From positions 62,001 to 126,000 of the forward strand of contig NZ_SOCR01000015.1 in assembly GCF_004364335.1 (NCBI RefSeq): a DNA stretch of 64,000 nucleotides, given 5' to 3'. The stretch is from Pseudomonas graminis (GTDB lineage: Bacteria > Pseudomonadota > Gammaproteobacteria > Pseudomonadales > Pseudomonadaceae). Numbering within the stretch: the first letter of the stretch is position 1; each line of letters starts with the position of its first letter. Position numbers and translations under genes: made by a program. The notes under the pieces are model-generated. The model saw only the letters and a program-made list of their open reading frames with translations. It was not told the origin of the DNA and did not search any database. Shown here one piece after another: positions 9,019-17,410 of the stretch.

Positions 9019-9936
9019 GTGGCTCAGGTCAAGCGTATTCGCCGTAACGTCAGCGGGATCATCCTGCTCGACAAGCCGCTGGGGTTCACATCCAACGCCG
9101 CGCTGCAAAAAGTGCGCTGGTTGCTCAACGCAGAAAAAGCCGGCCATACGGGCAGTCTCGATCCGCTGGCAACCGGTGTTCTGCCGCTCTGCTTCGGCGA
9201 GGCGACCAAGTTTTCCCAGTACCTGCTCGACTCCGACAAGGGCTATGAAACCCTGATGCAGCTCGGCAAGACCACCACCACGGCCGACGCCGAGGGTGAG
9301 GTCCTGCAGACGCGGCCAGTGACCGTTGGTCGCTCGGATATCGAAGCGGTGCTGCCGGCATTTCGCGGGAATATCAGTCAGATACCGCCGATGTACTCCG
9401 CCCTCAAGCGAGACGGTCAGCCGTTATACAAGCTGGCCCGGGCAGGGGAAGTGGTGGAGCGCGAACCGCGTTCTGTTACTATTGCGCGCCTGGAATTATT
9501 GGCGTGTGAAGGTGAGACGGCTCGTTTGGCTGTCGACTGCACCAAAGGCACCTATATTCGGACCCTCGTGGAAGATATCGGTGAAAAGCTGGGCTGCGGT
9601 GCTTACGTCGCTCAGTTGCGTCGCACCCAGGCCGGTCCTTTCACGCTGGCCCAGACGGTAACGCTTGAAGAGCTCGAAGCGGTACATGCCGAAGGCGGGA
9701 ACGAAGCGGTTGATCGCTTCCTGATGCCATCGGACAGCGGGTTGCTGGATTGGCCGCTGCTGCAGTTCTCAGAGCACAGTTCGTTTTACTGGCTGCATGG
9801 TCAGCCAGTGAGAGCCCCCGACGCGCCGAAGTTCGGCATGGTGCGGGTGCAGGATCATGAAGGACGCTTCATCGGGATCGGTGAAGTAAGTGAAGACGGG
9901 CGCATTGCGCCACGTCGACTGATTCGGTCAGAGTGA
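9019..9936 (+). CDS. truB: tRNA pseudouridine(55) synthase
   Basis: A 305-residue enzyme that makes pseudouridine 55 in the T loop of tRNAs. The catalytic aspartate is Asp48 in GHTGSLDPLATG. The motif YSALKRDGQPLYKLAR and the RNA-contact segment CTKGTYIRTLVEDIG are intact, followed by a C-terminal PUA-type domain. Translation starts at GTG 9019 behind GGAGG at 9006-9010, giving MAQVKRIRRNVSG. Confidence 0.97.
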   Translation: MAQVKRIRRNVSGIILLDKPLGFTSNAALQKVRWLLNAEKAGHTGSLDPLATGVLPLCFGEATKFSQYLLDSDKGYETLMQLGKTTTTADAEGEVLQTRPVTVGRSDIEAVLPAFRGNISQIPPMYSALKRDGQPLYKLARAGEVVEREPRSVTIARLELLACEGETARLAVDCTKGTYIRTLVEDIGEKLGCGAYVAQLRRTQAGPFTLAQTVTLEELEAVHAEGGNEAVDRFLMPSDSGLLDWPLLQFSEHSSFYWLHGQPVRAPDAPKFGMVRVQDHEGRFIGIGEVSEDGRIAPRRLIRSE

Positions 9937-10042
9937 CCGGACCCGTCGCGGCAGGGTTTCCTGGCACGGCGGTACGAGGGTGGCTGTTAACAGGCATGGT
10001 CACTCCTCACATTTAAATACGAGAGTCAGCTCTCGGCCTGTT

Positions 10043-10067
10043 GAAACCGTCTCCCTGGAGCGGTTTC
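10043..10067 (+). promoter_or_regulatory. Hairpin in the rpsO leader
   Basis: GAAACCG (10043-10049) and CGGTTTC (10061-10067) form a 7-bp stem ending 20 bases before the rpsO ATG. S15 represses its own translation through leader structure in E. coli. Whether this hairpin plays that part here is inference. Confidence 0.4.
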
Positions 10068-10087
10068 TTGATAAAAGGAATGCCCAC

Positions 10088-10357
10088 ATGGCACTCAGCG
10101 TTGAAGATAAAGCTCAGATCGTAACCGACTACCAGCAAGCTGTTGGTGATACTGGTTCGCCAGAAGTGCAAGTTGCACTGCTGACCGCCAACATCAACAA
10201 ACTGCAAGGCCACTTCAAGGCCAACGGTAAGGATCACCACTCCCGTCGTGGTCTGATCCGTATGGTAAACCAGCGTCGCAAGCTGCTGGATTACCTGAAA
10301 GGTAAGGACGTTAGCCGTTACAGCGCCCTGATCGGTCGTCTGGGTCTGCGTCGCTAA
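10088..10357 (+). CDS. rpsO: 30S ribosomal protein S15
   Basis: An 89-residue primary 16S rRNA-binding protein. The sequence MALSVEDKAQIVTDYQ, GSPEVQVALLT, and the end KDVSRYSALIGRLGLRR are diagnostic, and the length is exact for the family. The ATG at 10088 follows AAAAGGA; an in-frame upstream start at 9980 would add 36 unlikely residues. It is followed by pnp, the conserved pair. Confidence 0.98.
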   Translation: MALSVEDKAQIVTDYQQAVGDTGSPEVQVALLTANINKLQGHFKANGKDHHSRRGLIRMVNQRRKLLDYLKGKDVSRYSALIGRLGLRR

Positions 10358-10370
10358 TAACGACTCGGAT

Positions 10371-10433
10371 AGAGGTTGGTTGGTCGTCACGTTCCGCTGG
10401 TTTTCCCAGTGGGCTGGCGGGCTCCCAGCCTCT
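10371..10433 (+). promoter_or_regulatory. Long nested stem-loop in the rpsO-pnp spacer
   Basis: AGAGGTTGG (10371-10379) pairs with CCAGCCTCT (10425-10433, one G-U). Inside lies a second hairpin, CTGG/CCAG around TTTTC (10397-10409) extended by further pairs. In E. coli the pnp leader holds an RNase III-cut hairpin at this position used for PNPase autocontrol. The structure here is visible; the function is inferred from that parallel. Confidence 0.5.
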
Positions 10434-10529
10434 AGTTGTATCTGGACTGCCGAAGGGTCCGATTCCCCTCGCTGCCCAAGAATTCGCAAGAAACCAGTTC
10501 CCCAAGAGCCACAAAGAAGGTAGGAAACC

Positions 10530-12635
10530 GTGAACCCGGTAATCAAGAAATTTCAATTCGGTCAATCGACCGTAACCCTCGAGACTGGCCGTATTGCCCG
10601 TCAAGCTTCTGGTGCTGTATTGGTCACCGTTGACGACGACGTCACCGTTCTCGTGACTGTGGTCGGCGCCAAGCATGCAGACGCAAGCAAAGGCTTTTTC
10701 CCTCTTTCCGTTCACTACCAGGAAAAGACCTACGCCGCTGGCAAGATCCCTGGTGGTTTCTTCAAGCGTGAAGGCCGTCCTTCCGAAAAAGAAACACTGA
10801 CCTCGCGTTTGATCGACCGTCCGATCCGCCCACTGTTTCCCGAAGGCTTCATGAACGAAGTGCAGGTTGTCTGCACCGTCGTCTCCACCAGCAAGAAAAC
10901 CGATCCGGACGTCGCTGCGATGATCGGTACTTCGGCAGCCCTGGCTATCTCCGGCATTCCGTTCGACGGCCCGATCGGTGCCGCTCGTGTTGCTTTCCAC
11001 GAAAGCACCGGCTACCTGCTGAACCCGACTTACGAGCAACTGAAAGCATCGAGCCTGGACATGGTCGTTGCCGGTACCGAAGAAGCGGTACTGATGGTTG
11101 AATCGGAAGCCAAAGAGCTGACCGAAGACCAGATGCTGGGCGCCGTGCTGTTCGCCCACGACGAATTCCAGTCGGTCATCAAGGCCGTCAAAGAGCTGGC
11201 CGCCGAAGCTGCCAAGCCAACGTGGAACTGGGCGCCGAAAGCTGAAGCCACTGAACTGCTGGGCGCTATCCGCTCCGAGTTCGGCGCAGCGATCTCCGAG
11301 GCCTATACCATCACCGTCAAGGCCGATCGCTACGCTCGCCTGGGTGAGCTGAAGGATCAGGTTGTTGCCAGGCTGGCTGTTGAAGACGGCAGCCCGTCCG
11401 CCAGCGAAGTCAAAGCCGCCTTCGGCGAAATCGAATACCGCACCGTTCGCGAAAACATCGTCAACGGCAAGCCACGTATCGACGGCCGCGACACCAAGAC
11501 TGTTCGTCCGCTGAACATCGAAGTCGGCGTTCTGCCGAAGACGCACGGTTCGGCGTTGTTCACCCGTGGCGAAACTCAGGCGCTGGTCGTGGCCACTCTG
11601 GGTACCGCGCGTGACGCTCAGCTGCTCGACACCCTCGAAGGCGAGAAGAAAGACCCGTTCATGCTGCACTACAACTTCCCTCCGTTCTCGGTGGGCGAGT
11701 GTGGTCGCATGGGTGGCGCAGGTCGTCGTGAAATCGGTCACGGCCGTCTGGCTCGCCGTTCGGTTCAGGCCATGCTGCCTGCTGCCGACGTGTTCCCGTA
11801 CACCATTCGTGTCGTGTCGGAAATCACCGAGTCCAACGGTTCCAGCTCCATGGCTTCGGTTTGTGGTGCTTCGCTGGCCCTGATGGACGCTGGTGTTCCG
11901 ATGAAGGCGCCGGTTGCCGGTATCGCCATGGGTCTGGTTAAAGAAGGCGAGAAGTTCGCCATCCTGACCGACATCCTGGGTGACGAAGACCACCTGGGCG
12001 ACATGGACTTCAAAGTGGCCGGTACCGCCAAAGGTGTGACCGCGCTGCAGATGGACATCAAGATCAAGGGCATCACCGAAGAGATCATGGAGATCGCTTT
12101 GGGTCAGGCGCTGGAAGCGCGTCTGAACATCCTGGGTCAGATGAACACCATCATTGGTCAGTCGCGCACCGAGCTGTCGGAAAACGCACCGACCATGATC
12201 GCGATGAAGATCGACACCGACAAGATCCGCGACGTGATCGGCAAAGGCGGCGCGACCATCCGTGCCATCTGCGAAGAGACCAAGGCGTCGATCGACATCG
12301 AAGACGACGGCTCGATCAAAATCTTTGGCGAAACCAAGGAAGCGGCTGAAGCTGCACGTCAGCGCGTTCTGGGTATCACCGCTGAAGCCGAGATCGGCAA
12401 GATCTACATCGGCAAGGTTGAGCGCATCGTCGACTTCGGCGCGTTCGTCAACATCCTGCCGGGCAAAGACGGTCTGGTGCACATCTCCATGTTGAGCGAC
12501 GCTCGCGTAGAGAAAGTCACCGACATATTGAAAGAAGGTCAGGAAGTCGAAGTCCTGGTGCTGGACGTGGATAACCGCGGTCGCATCAAGTTGTCGATCA
12601 AAGACGTCGCAGCTGCCAAGGCATCGGGCGTCTAA
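10530..12635 (+). CDS. pnp: Polyribonucleotide nucleotidyltransferase (PNPase)
   Basis: A 701-residue 3'-5' phosphorolytic exoribonuclease of the RNA degradosome. Two RNase PH-like domains (FFPLSVHYQEKTYAAGKIPGG... and GSALFTRGETQALVV with the SNGSSSMASVCGASLALMDAG catalytic block) flank a helical linker. A KH domain (IRDVIGKGGATIRAI, about residue 565) and an S1 domain (about residues 625-695) close the protein. It starts at GTG 10530 behind AGGTAGGA. The start matches Pseudomonas PNPase MNPV. A strong terminator follows 20 bases after the stop. Confidence 0.98.
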   Translation: MNPVIKKFQFGQSTVTLETGRIARQASGAVLVTVDDDVTVLVTVVGAKHADASKGFFPLSVHYQEKTYAAGKIPGGFFKREGRPSEKETLTSRLIDRPIRPLFPEGFMNEVQVVCTVVSTSKKTDPDVAAMIGTSAALAISGIPFDGPIGAARVAFHESTGYLLNPTYEQLKASSLDMVVAGTEEAVLMVESEAKELTEDQMLGAVLFAHDEFQSVIKAVKELAAEAAKPTWNWAPKAEATELLGAIRSEFGAAISEAYTITVKADRYARLGELKDQVVARLAVEDGSPSASEVKAAFGEIEYRTVRENIVNGKPRIDGRDTKTVRPLNIEVGVLPKTHGSALFTRGETQALVVATLGTARDAQLLDTLEGEKKDPFMLHYNFPPFSVGECGRMGGAGRREIGHGRLARRSVQAMLPAADVFPYTIRVVSEITESNGSSSMASVCGASLALMDAGVPMKAPVAGIAMGLVKEGEKFAILTDILGDEDHLGDMDFKVAGTAKGVTALQMDIKIKGITEEIMEIALGQALEARLNILGQMNTIIGQSRTELSENAPTMIAMKIDTDKIRDVIGKGGATIRAICEETKASIDIEDDGSIKIFGETKEAAEAARQRVLGITAEAEIGKIYIGKVERIVDFGAFVNILPGKDGLVHISMLSDARVEKVTDILKEGQEVEVLVLDVDNRGRIKLSIKDVAAAKASGV

Positions 12636-12655
12636 CCCGCCTCTTGTCGCTGATG

Positions 12656-12684
12656 AAAAAGAGCCCTTCGGGGCTCTTTTTTTT
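12656..12684 (+). terminator. Intrinsic terminator after pnp
   Basis: AAAGAGCCC and GGGCTCTTT close a TTCG tetraloop and run into eight T's. It ends the long housekeeping transcription block. Confidence 0.95.
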
Positions 12685-12846
12685 GAATGCAATTAATGGC
12701 TTAGGGGTGCAGGCCGTCGCTTGGCAGCTGGTCAGAACATGCATCTTGCAAGCGGAACTTTCCCAAAGCGGGCAATCTGCACGACACTCGTGGATCCACG
12801 AAAATATAAGTCTTTGATTTATAAGGAATCTTGTTCGATTCCGGGA

Positions 12847-12862
12847 TTGGCACAGCGCTTGC
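12847..12862 (+). promoter_or_regulatory. Sigma-54-type promoter upstream of the BON gene
   Basis: TTGGCACAGCGCTTGC has the -24 GG and -12 GC elements with the required 10-base gap and near-consensus flanks (TTGGCA and TTGC). It ends 66 bases before the ATG at 12929. The match is seen directly. Use by RpoN and an enhancer-binding protein is inferred. I did not recognise an enhancer site upstream. Confidence 0.7.
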
Positions 12863-12928
12863 GACATATAGGTAACCCTGCAGCCAATCAGATTGGCGCA
12901 GATTCTGAGAAAAACAGGAGTTACCCGT

Positions 12929-13279
12929 ATGAAGAAGTTCGCTATTGCTGCTGCTACCGCCACTGCTCTGACTCTGACTATGGCCAACGTAGCCATGGCT
13001 CAGACCTCTGCTCAAGCTCCAATGACTGTAGCTGCAAATGAAGTCGCCAAAACCAAAGAAGCTACTTCTGACACTTGGATCACCACCAAGGTCAAATCCG
13101 ACCTGCTGACCGAGAAGGGCATTCCAGGCTCCGACATCAAGGTTGAGACCAACAAAGGTGTGGTTTCCCTGTCGTCGACTGTCGCCGTCACCGAAGCACA
13201 GAAAACCACCGCTGTAGCGATCACCAAGAAAATCAAAGGCGTGAAAGCTGTTTCGGCTGATGGCCTGAAAGCTGAGTAA
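12929..13279 (+). CDS. Secreted single-BON-domain protein (OsmY-like)
   Basis: A 116-residue exported protein. The N-terminus MKKFAIAAATATALTLTM... is a Sec signal peptide with a likely AMA-Q cut near residue 24. After a short linker, one BON domain covers about residues 48-113, with TWITTKVKSDLLTEKG, IKVETNKGVVSLSSTV and the final KGVKAVSADGL. BON domains occur in periplasmic stress proteins such as OsmY and probably bind phospholipid membranes. The ATG at 12929 follows ACAGGAG; an in-frame upstream start at 12893 lacks a signal-peptide-like N-terminus. It sits alone between the pnp terminator and its own terminator, behind a sigma-54-type promoter. Confidence 0.85.
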   Translation: MKKFAIAAATATALTLTMANVAMAQTSAQAPMTVAANEVAKTKEATSDTWITTKVKSDLLTEKGIPGSDIKVETNKGVVSLSSTVAVTEAQKTTAVAITKKIKGVKAVSADGLKAE

Positions 13280-13378
13280 TTTCACTCGGCAGAACCTGTT
13301 GAATGCCCGGCTGGCAGTGTGAAAGTCGTCAGCCGACGGATTCAAGGTTCATGCTAGGGTCACGATAATGTGGCCAAC

Positions 13379-13407
13379 AAAAGCCCCGGCGCTCGCGTCG
13401 GGGTTTT
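13379..13407 (+). terminator. Intrinsic terminator after the BON gene
   Basis: AAGCCCCG (13381-13388) pairs with CGGGGTTT (13399-13406, one G-U), followed by more T's. It lies about 100 bases after the stop codon and makes the BON gene a single-gene unit. Confidence 0.85.
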
Positions 13408-13737
13408 TTTGTGTGCGGATTTCGGCACATCTTCCTCCGTGTCACCCCAGTGACGGGTGCATTCGACACATTTTCGCCACATGCGCTGCGCTACTCTACT
13501 GGGCGCTTTAGCATCCAAATGAAAAGGTATGACCCACTCACTCAGGAAGCAGCAGAGCAGCTGTGCACAGTAATTGCATATCACGCAGCCCGTTGTTGAA
13601 CGGGTGAAGAATCTACCCACAGGCTTAACGCTTTGATGACCTTTCATCAGCTACAGTCTGGAGTGAGTCTATGCTCACCTGTTGTGACGCTGCTTTACGC
13701 CGGGCCAGGCCTGAAACTCTTTTGCTGTGAGAAGTAG
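13408..13737. other. Non-coding gap before the response regulator
   Basis: About 330 bases with no convincing gene. A 6-bp hairpin CCCGTT/AACGGG with a GTTG loop (13589-13604) is the only clear structure. A 26-codon reading frame at 13519-13599 (MKRYDPLTQEAAEQL...) has no good ribosome site and its stop lies inside that hairpin, so I do not call it. The promoter of the following two-gene unit must lie here, but I cannot place it. Confidence 0.5.
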
Positions 13738-14739
13738 ATGCCCACGATTCCCTTACTGATTTGCGACGACTCCAACATGGCGCGCAAGCAACTGATGAAA
13801 GCCCTGCCGCCCGAGTGGGACGTGTCAGTGACCACGGCAATCAACGGCCGTGAAGGAATCGAGGCGATTCGTCAGGGGCTGGGGCGCGTGGTGTTGCTGG
13901 ATCTGACGATGCCGGAAATGGACGGCTACCAGACGCTGGCCGCCATTCGCGCAGAAAGCCTGCAGACCAGCGTCATAGTCGTGTCTGGCGACGTTCAGGA
14001 AGAGGCGGTGCGCCGTACCCTCGAACTGGGCGCGCTGGCCTTCCTGAAAAAACCGGCCGATCCGGATGAATTGCAGCAAACCCTTCTACGATTAGGCCTG
14101 TTGGGGCAGGGTGCGAGTCCATCTCTCGCCTCGGCATCGAGCGTCGACCAGGCCGCCATCAGTTTTAATGACGCCTTCCGCGAGACGGTTAACGTCGCAA
14201 TGGGCCGCGCGGGCGCTTTGCTGGCGCGGGTGCTGGGCGTATTTGTGCAGCTGCCGGTGCCCAACGTCAACATGCTGGAAGTGGGCGAGTTGCACATGGC
14301 GCTGGCCGACGCCCAGGCCAACGACCGGCTCACGGCGGTGTGTCAGGGCTATATCGGTGGTGGCATCGCCGGCGAAGCGCTGTTGTTGTTTCATGATTCG
14401 GAAATCGCCGACATGGCGCAGCTGATGAAGGTCGATGACGCCGACTACTCTGACATGGAAATGTTGCTGGACTTGTCTTCGATCCTGATCGGCGCTTGTC
14501 TGAGCAGCATTGCGGAGCAGCTCGATGTCGCATTTTCCCAGAGTCACCCCCAAGTGCTGGGTTTGCACAGTGGCATTGAAGAGCTGATCCGTCTCAACGA
14601 GCGGCGCTGGAAGAAGACCCTGGCCGTAGAGATCAGTTACAGCCTGGAAGGCCATAACATCCATTTCGACCTGTTGATGTTGTTCACCGAAGACTCGGTC
14701 GAGCTGCTATCGGGGAAACTCGCCCACTTGATGAGCTGA
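13738..14739 (+). CDS. Response regulator fused to a CheC/CheX-like phosphatase-type domain
   Basis: A 333-residue cytoplasmic signalling protein. Residues 1-120 are a complete receiver domain: acidic pair Asp10/Asp11, phosphoacceptor Asp55 in VVLLDLTMPEMDG, and Lys104/105 in FLKKPAD. Residues about 145-330 resemble the CheC/CheX/FliY fold, with a first helix FRETVNVAMGRAGALLARVLG that keeps the E-x2-N spacing of CheC phosphatases. The second helix (DYSDMEMLLDLSSILIG...) lacks a clear E-x2-N pair. It ends 3 bases before a diguanylate cyclase, so the pair probably forms one pathway. No histidine kinase is adjacent. Confidence 0.85.
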   Translation: MPTIPLLICDDSNMARKQLMKALPPEWDVSVTTAINGREGIEAIRQGLGRVVLLDLTMPEMDGYQTLAAIRAESLQTSVIVVSGDVQEEAVRRTLELGALAFLKKPADPDELQQTLLRLGLLGQGASPSLASASSVDQAAISFNDAFRETVNVAMGRAGALLARVLGVFVQLPVPNVNMLEVGELHMALADAQANDRLTAVCQGYIGGGIAGEALLLFHDSEIADMAQLMKVDDADYSDMEMLLDLSSILIGACLSSIAEQLDVAFSQSHPQVLGLHSGIEELIRLNERRWKKTLAVEISYSLEGHNIHFDLLMLFTEDSVELLSGKLAHLMS

Positions 14740-14742
14740 TTC

Positions 14743-15702
14743 ATGAACGATCGTATCGATTTCAAGGAATTGCACTGGCTGCTCACCGTGACGCAGAACA
14801 TCGACGTCGGCGTGGTGGTGCTGGATCAGGAATACCGTGTGCAGGTCTGGAACACCTTCATGGAGAACCGTTCCGGGATACTGTCGTATGAAGCGGCAAC
14901 CCGTTCGTTCTTTTCGTTGTTCCCGGAGATCAAAGAACGCTGGCTGAAAAACAAGATCGACAGCGTGATTACCCTTGGCACCCCGGCGTTTACGATCTGG
15001 GAGCAGCGCCCTTATCTGGTTCATTTCAAGAGCTATCAGCCCATCACCGGGCAAGAAGACTTCATGTACCAGAACACCACAATGTATCCGCTGCGGTCGA
15101 CGACCGGGGCGGTGACCCATGTGTGTCTGGTGATTTACGACGTCACCGATGTGGCGACGAACCGTCTGCAACTGCAGGCGGCCAACCGCGAGCTGCAGAA
15201 GCTATCGAGCACCGATCGCCTGACCAGCCTGTACAACCGCGGCCACTGGGAAGAAGCATTGCGTCTGGAGCATGCACGGCATGTGCGTTACGGCACCACG
15301 GCGGCGTTGGTGATGTTCGACATCGACCACTTCAAACGCGTCAACGACACCCATGGGCATCAATGCGGCGACCGGGTGATCCAGCGGGTGGCGGACGTTG
15401 TGCGTGAGCACATCCGCGACGCTGACATCGCGGGTCGTTACGGTGGCGAAGAGTTCGCGGTGCTGCTGCCCGACACGGACAAGCAAGGCGGCGCCATGTT
15501 CGCCGAGCGTCTGCGCGCCGCCGTCGAGGCGCTGGACGTCATGCAGGAAGGCGAAGCCATTCATTGCACGATCAGCCTGGGCGTCGCTGACATGACCTCG
15601 CCGATGGACGACTACAAGATGCTCATCGAACGCGCGGATCAGGCGCTGTACGAGTCCAAGAAAAACGGGCGCAATCGCGTGTCGGTGGATGCCTCGGATT
15701 GA
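14743..15702 (+). CDS. PAS-GGDEF diguanylate cyclase
   Basis: A 319-residue protein predicted to make cyclic-di-GMP from two GTP. Residues about 10-140 form a PAS-like sensor (NIDVGVVVLDQEYRVQVWN... IYDVTD), followed by a short helix and the GGDEF domain (about 155-315). The active site reads GGEEF at 234-238. An RxxD inhibitory I-site (RDAD, 225-228) lies exactly five residues before it, so product feedback is expected. No transmembrane segment is seen, so it is cytosolic. It is translationally linked to the response regulator upstream, which could control its output. Confidence 0.93.
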   Translation: MNDRIDFKELHWLLTVTQNIDVGVVVLDQEYRVQVWNTFMENRSGILSYEAATRSFFSLFPEIKERWLKNKIDSVITLGTPAFTIWEQRPYLVHFKSYQPITGQEDFMYQNTTMYPLRSTTGAVTHVCLVIYDVTDVATNRLQLQAANRELQKLSSTDRLTSLYNRGHWEEALRLEHARHVRYGTTAALVMFDIDHFKRVNDTHGHQCGDRVIQRVADVVREHIRDADIAGRYGGEEFAVLLPDTDKQGGAMFAERLRAAVEALDVMQEGEAIHCTISLGVADMTSPMDDYKMLIERADQALYESKKNGRNRVSVDASD

Positions 15703-15734
15703 AGGCCAGATAACCTCTGCATCTAAGGCTGCCT

Positions 15735-16556
15735 TCACCCCTGGGACAACTCCGCGAAATCGCTGAGCACATCATCCCTCAGCGCGATAAACCGCGCGTC
15801 GCTGCGATTGCGCGGGCGTGGCAGGTCCACGTCGACGATACGCCGGATGCGCCCCGGATGCGGTTGCATCACCACCACCCGATCACCGAGATAAACCGCC
15901 TCATCCACATCGTGGGTGACATGGACCATGGTGATCTTTTCCTGCTGCCAGATGTGCTGCAACTCACGCTGCAAGCGCGTTCGGGTCAGCGCATCCAGCG
16001 CGCCGAACGGTTCGTCGAGGAGCAGCACGCTGGGCCGGTTGACCAGGCCGCGGGCAATCGCCACCCGTTGCGCCATGCCGCCGGAAATCTGGTGCGGGTA
16101 TGACTCCGTGAAGTCCTGCAGACCCACCAATTGAATGTGTTCGCGGACGGTCTCGCGTTTTTGCGCGGCGCTCAGCGGTGCGTTTTTCAGGCCGACCGCG
16201 ACGTTCTGTTCAACCGTAAGCCACGGGAAAAGCCGGTGATCCTGAAACACGATGCCCCGCTCAAGGCCCGTGCCCCTGATTGGCTTGTCATCCAGCAATA
16301 TGCGGCCGTCGAATTCCTCGTCCAGGCCGAGGATCAGCCTGAGCAGCGTTGATTTGCCACAACCACTGGCGCCAACGATGGTGATGAACTCCCCCGGCGC
16401 GATGTCCAGCTGGACGTTATCCAGCACCTGCAGCTGGGTGTCGGCACCTGCATTGGTGAAATGCTTGCTGATGTTTTCCAGGCGCAGGCCATTGCCCTGC
16501 GATCGAAAGATGGCCTTGGCGACGGGCTGCGCGGTAAGCGGTTGAGTGGCGGACAT
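15735..16556 (-). CDS. ABC transporter ATPase for sulfate esters/sulfonates (AtsC/SsuB type)
   Basis: A 273-residue ATPase. Walker A is GASGCGKST at 62-70; the signature is SGGMAQRVAIARG, Walker B VLLLDEPFGALD, and the switch histidine is in THDVDEA. The family is the nitrate/taurine/sulfonate ATPase group. It is the last gene of the - strand operon that begins with the dioxygenase at 20386, and lies 65 bases after the second permease. It faces the diguanylate cyclase tail to tail with 32 bases between. Substrate is inferred from the neighbouring AtsK-like and AtsR-like proteins. Confidence 0.9.
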   Translation of the reverse strand: MSATQPLTAQPVAKAIFRSQGNGLRLENISKHFTNAGADTQLQVLDNVQLDIAPGEFITIVGASGCGKSTLLRLILGLDEEFDGRILLDDKPIRGTGLERGIVFQDHRLFPWLTVEQNVAVGLKNAPLSAAQKRETVREHIQLVGLQDFTESYPHQISGGMAQRVAIARGLVNRPSVLLLDEPFGALDALTRTRLQRELQHIWQQEKITMVHVTHDVDEAVYLGDRVVVMQPHPGRIRRIVDVDLPRPRNRSDARFIALRDDVLSDFAELSQG

Positions 16557-16621
16557 GGGCTTTCCTTTAAATATTCGATTGAGCGAAGCGAGAGATTCGA
16601 TTGAGGCTGAACATGTTGGCC

Positions 16622-17410
16622 TCAGCGCGGGGCGATGCCGTACAGCCGTTGCAGGCGTCGTTCTAGAACGCGTGCCAGGACGTTAAGCCCCCAACCGACC
16701 AGCCCGATGACGATCATGCCGAACAGCACGAGGTCCATCATGAAGTGCTCGCTGCCATCAATTAACGTGTTGCCGATGCCGCTGCCCGACACCAGCAAGT
16801 ATTCCGCACCGATGGTCGCCAGCCACGAATACACCAGCGCCAGGTAGATGCCGGTGAAGATCGAAGGCAGCGCTGCCGGCAGCATGACGCCGATGATTGT
16901 CTGCCAGCGGTTGAAGCCGTACACCTTCGCGACCTCCAGCAGAGCGGGGGAAACGCTGCGCAAGCCGTCGCACGTGTTGACCACCACCGGCACCAGTGCG
17001 GCGAGTGACAGAAACACCACTTTGGCGACGTCGCCCAGCCCGAACCACACTGAGATCAGCGGGATCCAGGCGAACAACGAGATCTGTTTGAAGGTATTGA
17101 AACTCGGCCCCACCAATCGCTCGAACAACCGTGAAAACCCCAGCAGGCAACCGAGCACCAAGCCCAGTGTGGTGCCAATGAAGAAGCCGCTCAGGTCACG
17201 GGTCAGACTGGCGGAAATCGCGCGCCAGAACTGCGCGGACGTCACCTGCTCCCAGGCGGTGACGGCGACCTTTTGCGGAGAGACCAACAAGCCGGAGCTG
17301 CTCCAGCCCTGACTGGAGGCAAGCCACCAGACCGCAACCGCCACGATGGGAACCACCCAACCTCGATAGCGGTGGGTCTGGGCGGCGTGTGGAATTGTCA
17401 GTGTGCTCAT
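16622..17410 (-). CDS. ABC transporter permease, sulfate-ester/sulfonate type (second permease)
   Basis: A 262-residue inner-membrane protein with about six hydrophobic segments and the permease coupling loop EVAKVYGFNRWQTIIGVMLPAALPSIFTG (about residues 150-180). It overlaps the upstream permease gene by four bases (ATGA), so the two are translationally coupled. The sequences of the two permeases differ clearly, so they probably form a heterodimer rather than a duplicated homodimer. Confidence 0.9.
   Translation of the reverse strand: MSTLTIPHAAQTHRYRGWVVPIVAVAVWWLASSQGWSSSGLLVSPQKVAVTAWEQVTSAQFWRAISASLTRDLSGFFIGTTLGLVLGCLLGFSRLFERLVGPSFNTFKQISLFAWIPLISVWFGLGDVAKVVFLSLAALVPVVVNTCDGLRSVSPALLEVAKVYGFNRWQTIIGVMLPAALPSIFTGIYLALVYSWLATIGAEYLLVSGSGIGNTLIDGSEHFMMDLVLFGMIVIGLVGWGLNVLARVLERRLQRLYGIAPR

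Noticed and set aside
10311..12692. Very long open frame on the - strand opposite pnp
   Set aside because: It is the mirror of a codon-biased GC-rich gene; the predicted protein has no family features and pnp is certain.
13519..13599. Small 26-codon gene before the response regulator
   Set aside because: No ribosome binding site, stop codon inside a hairpin, and no recognisable pattern.
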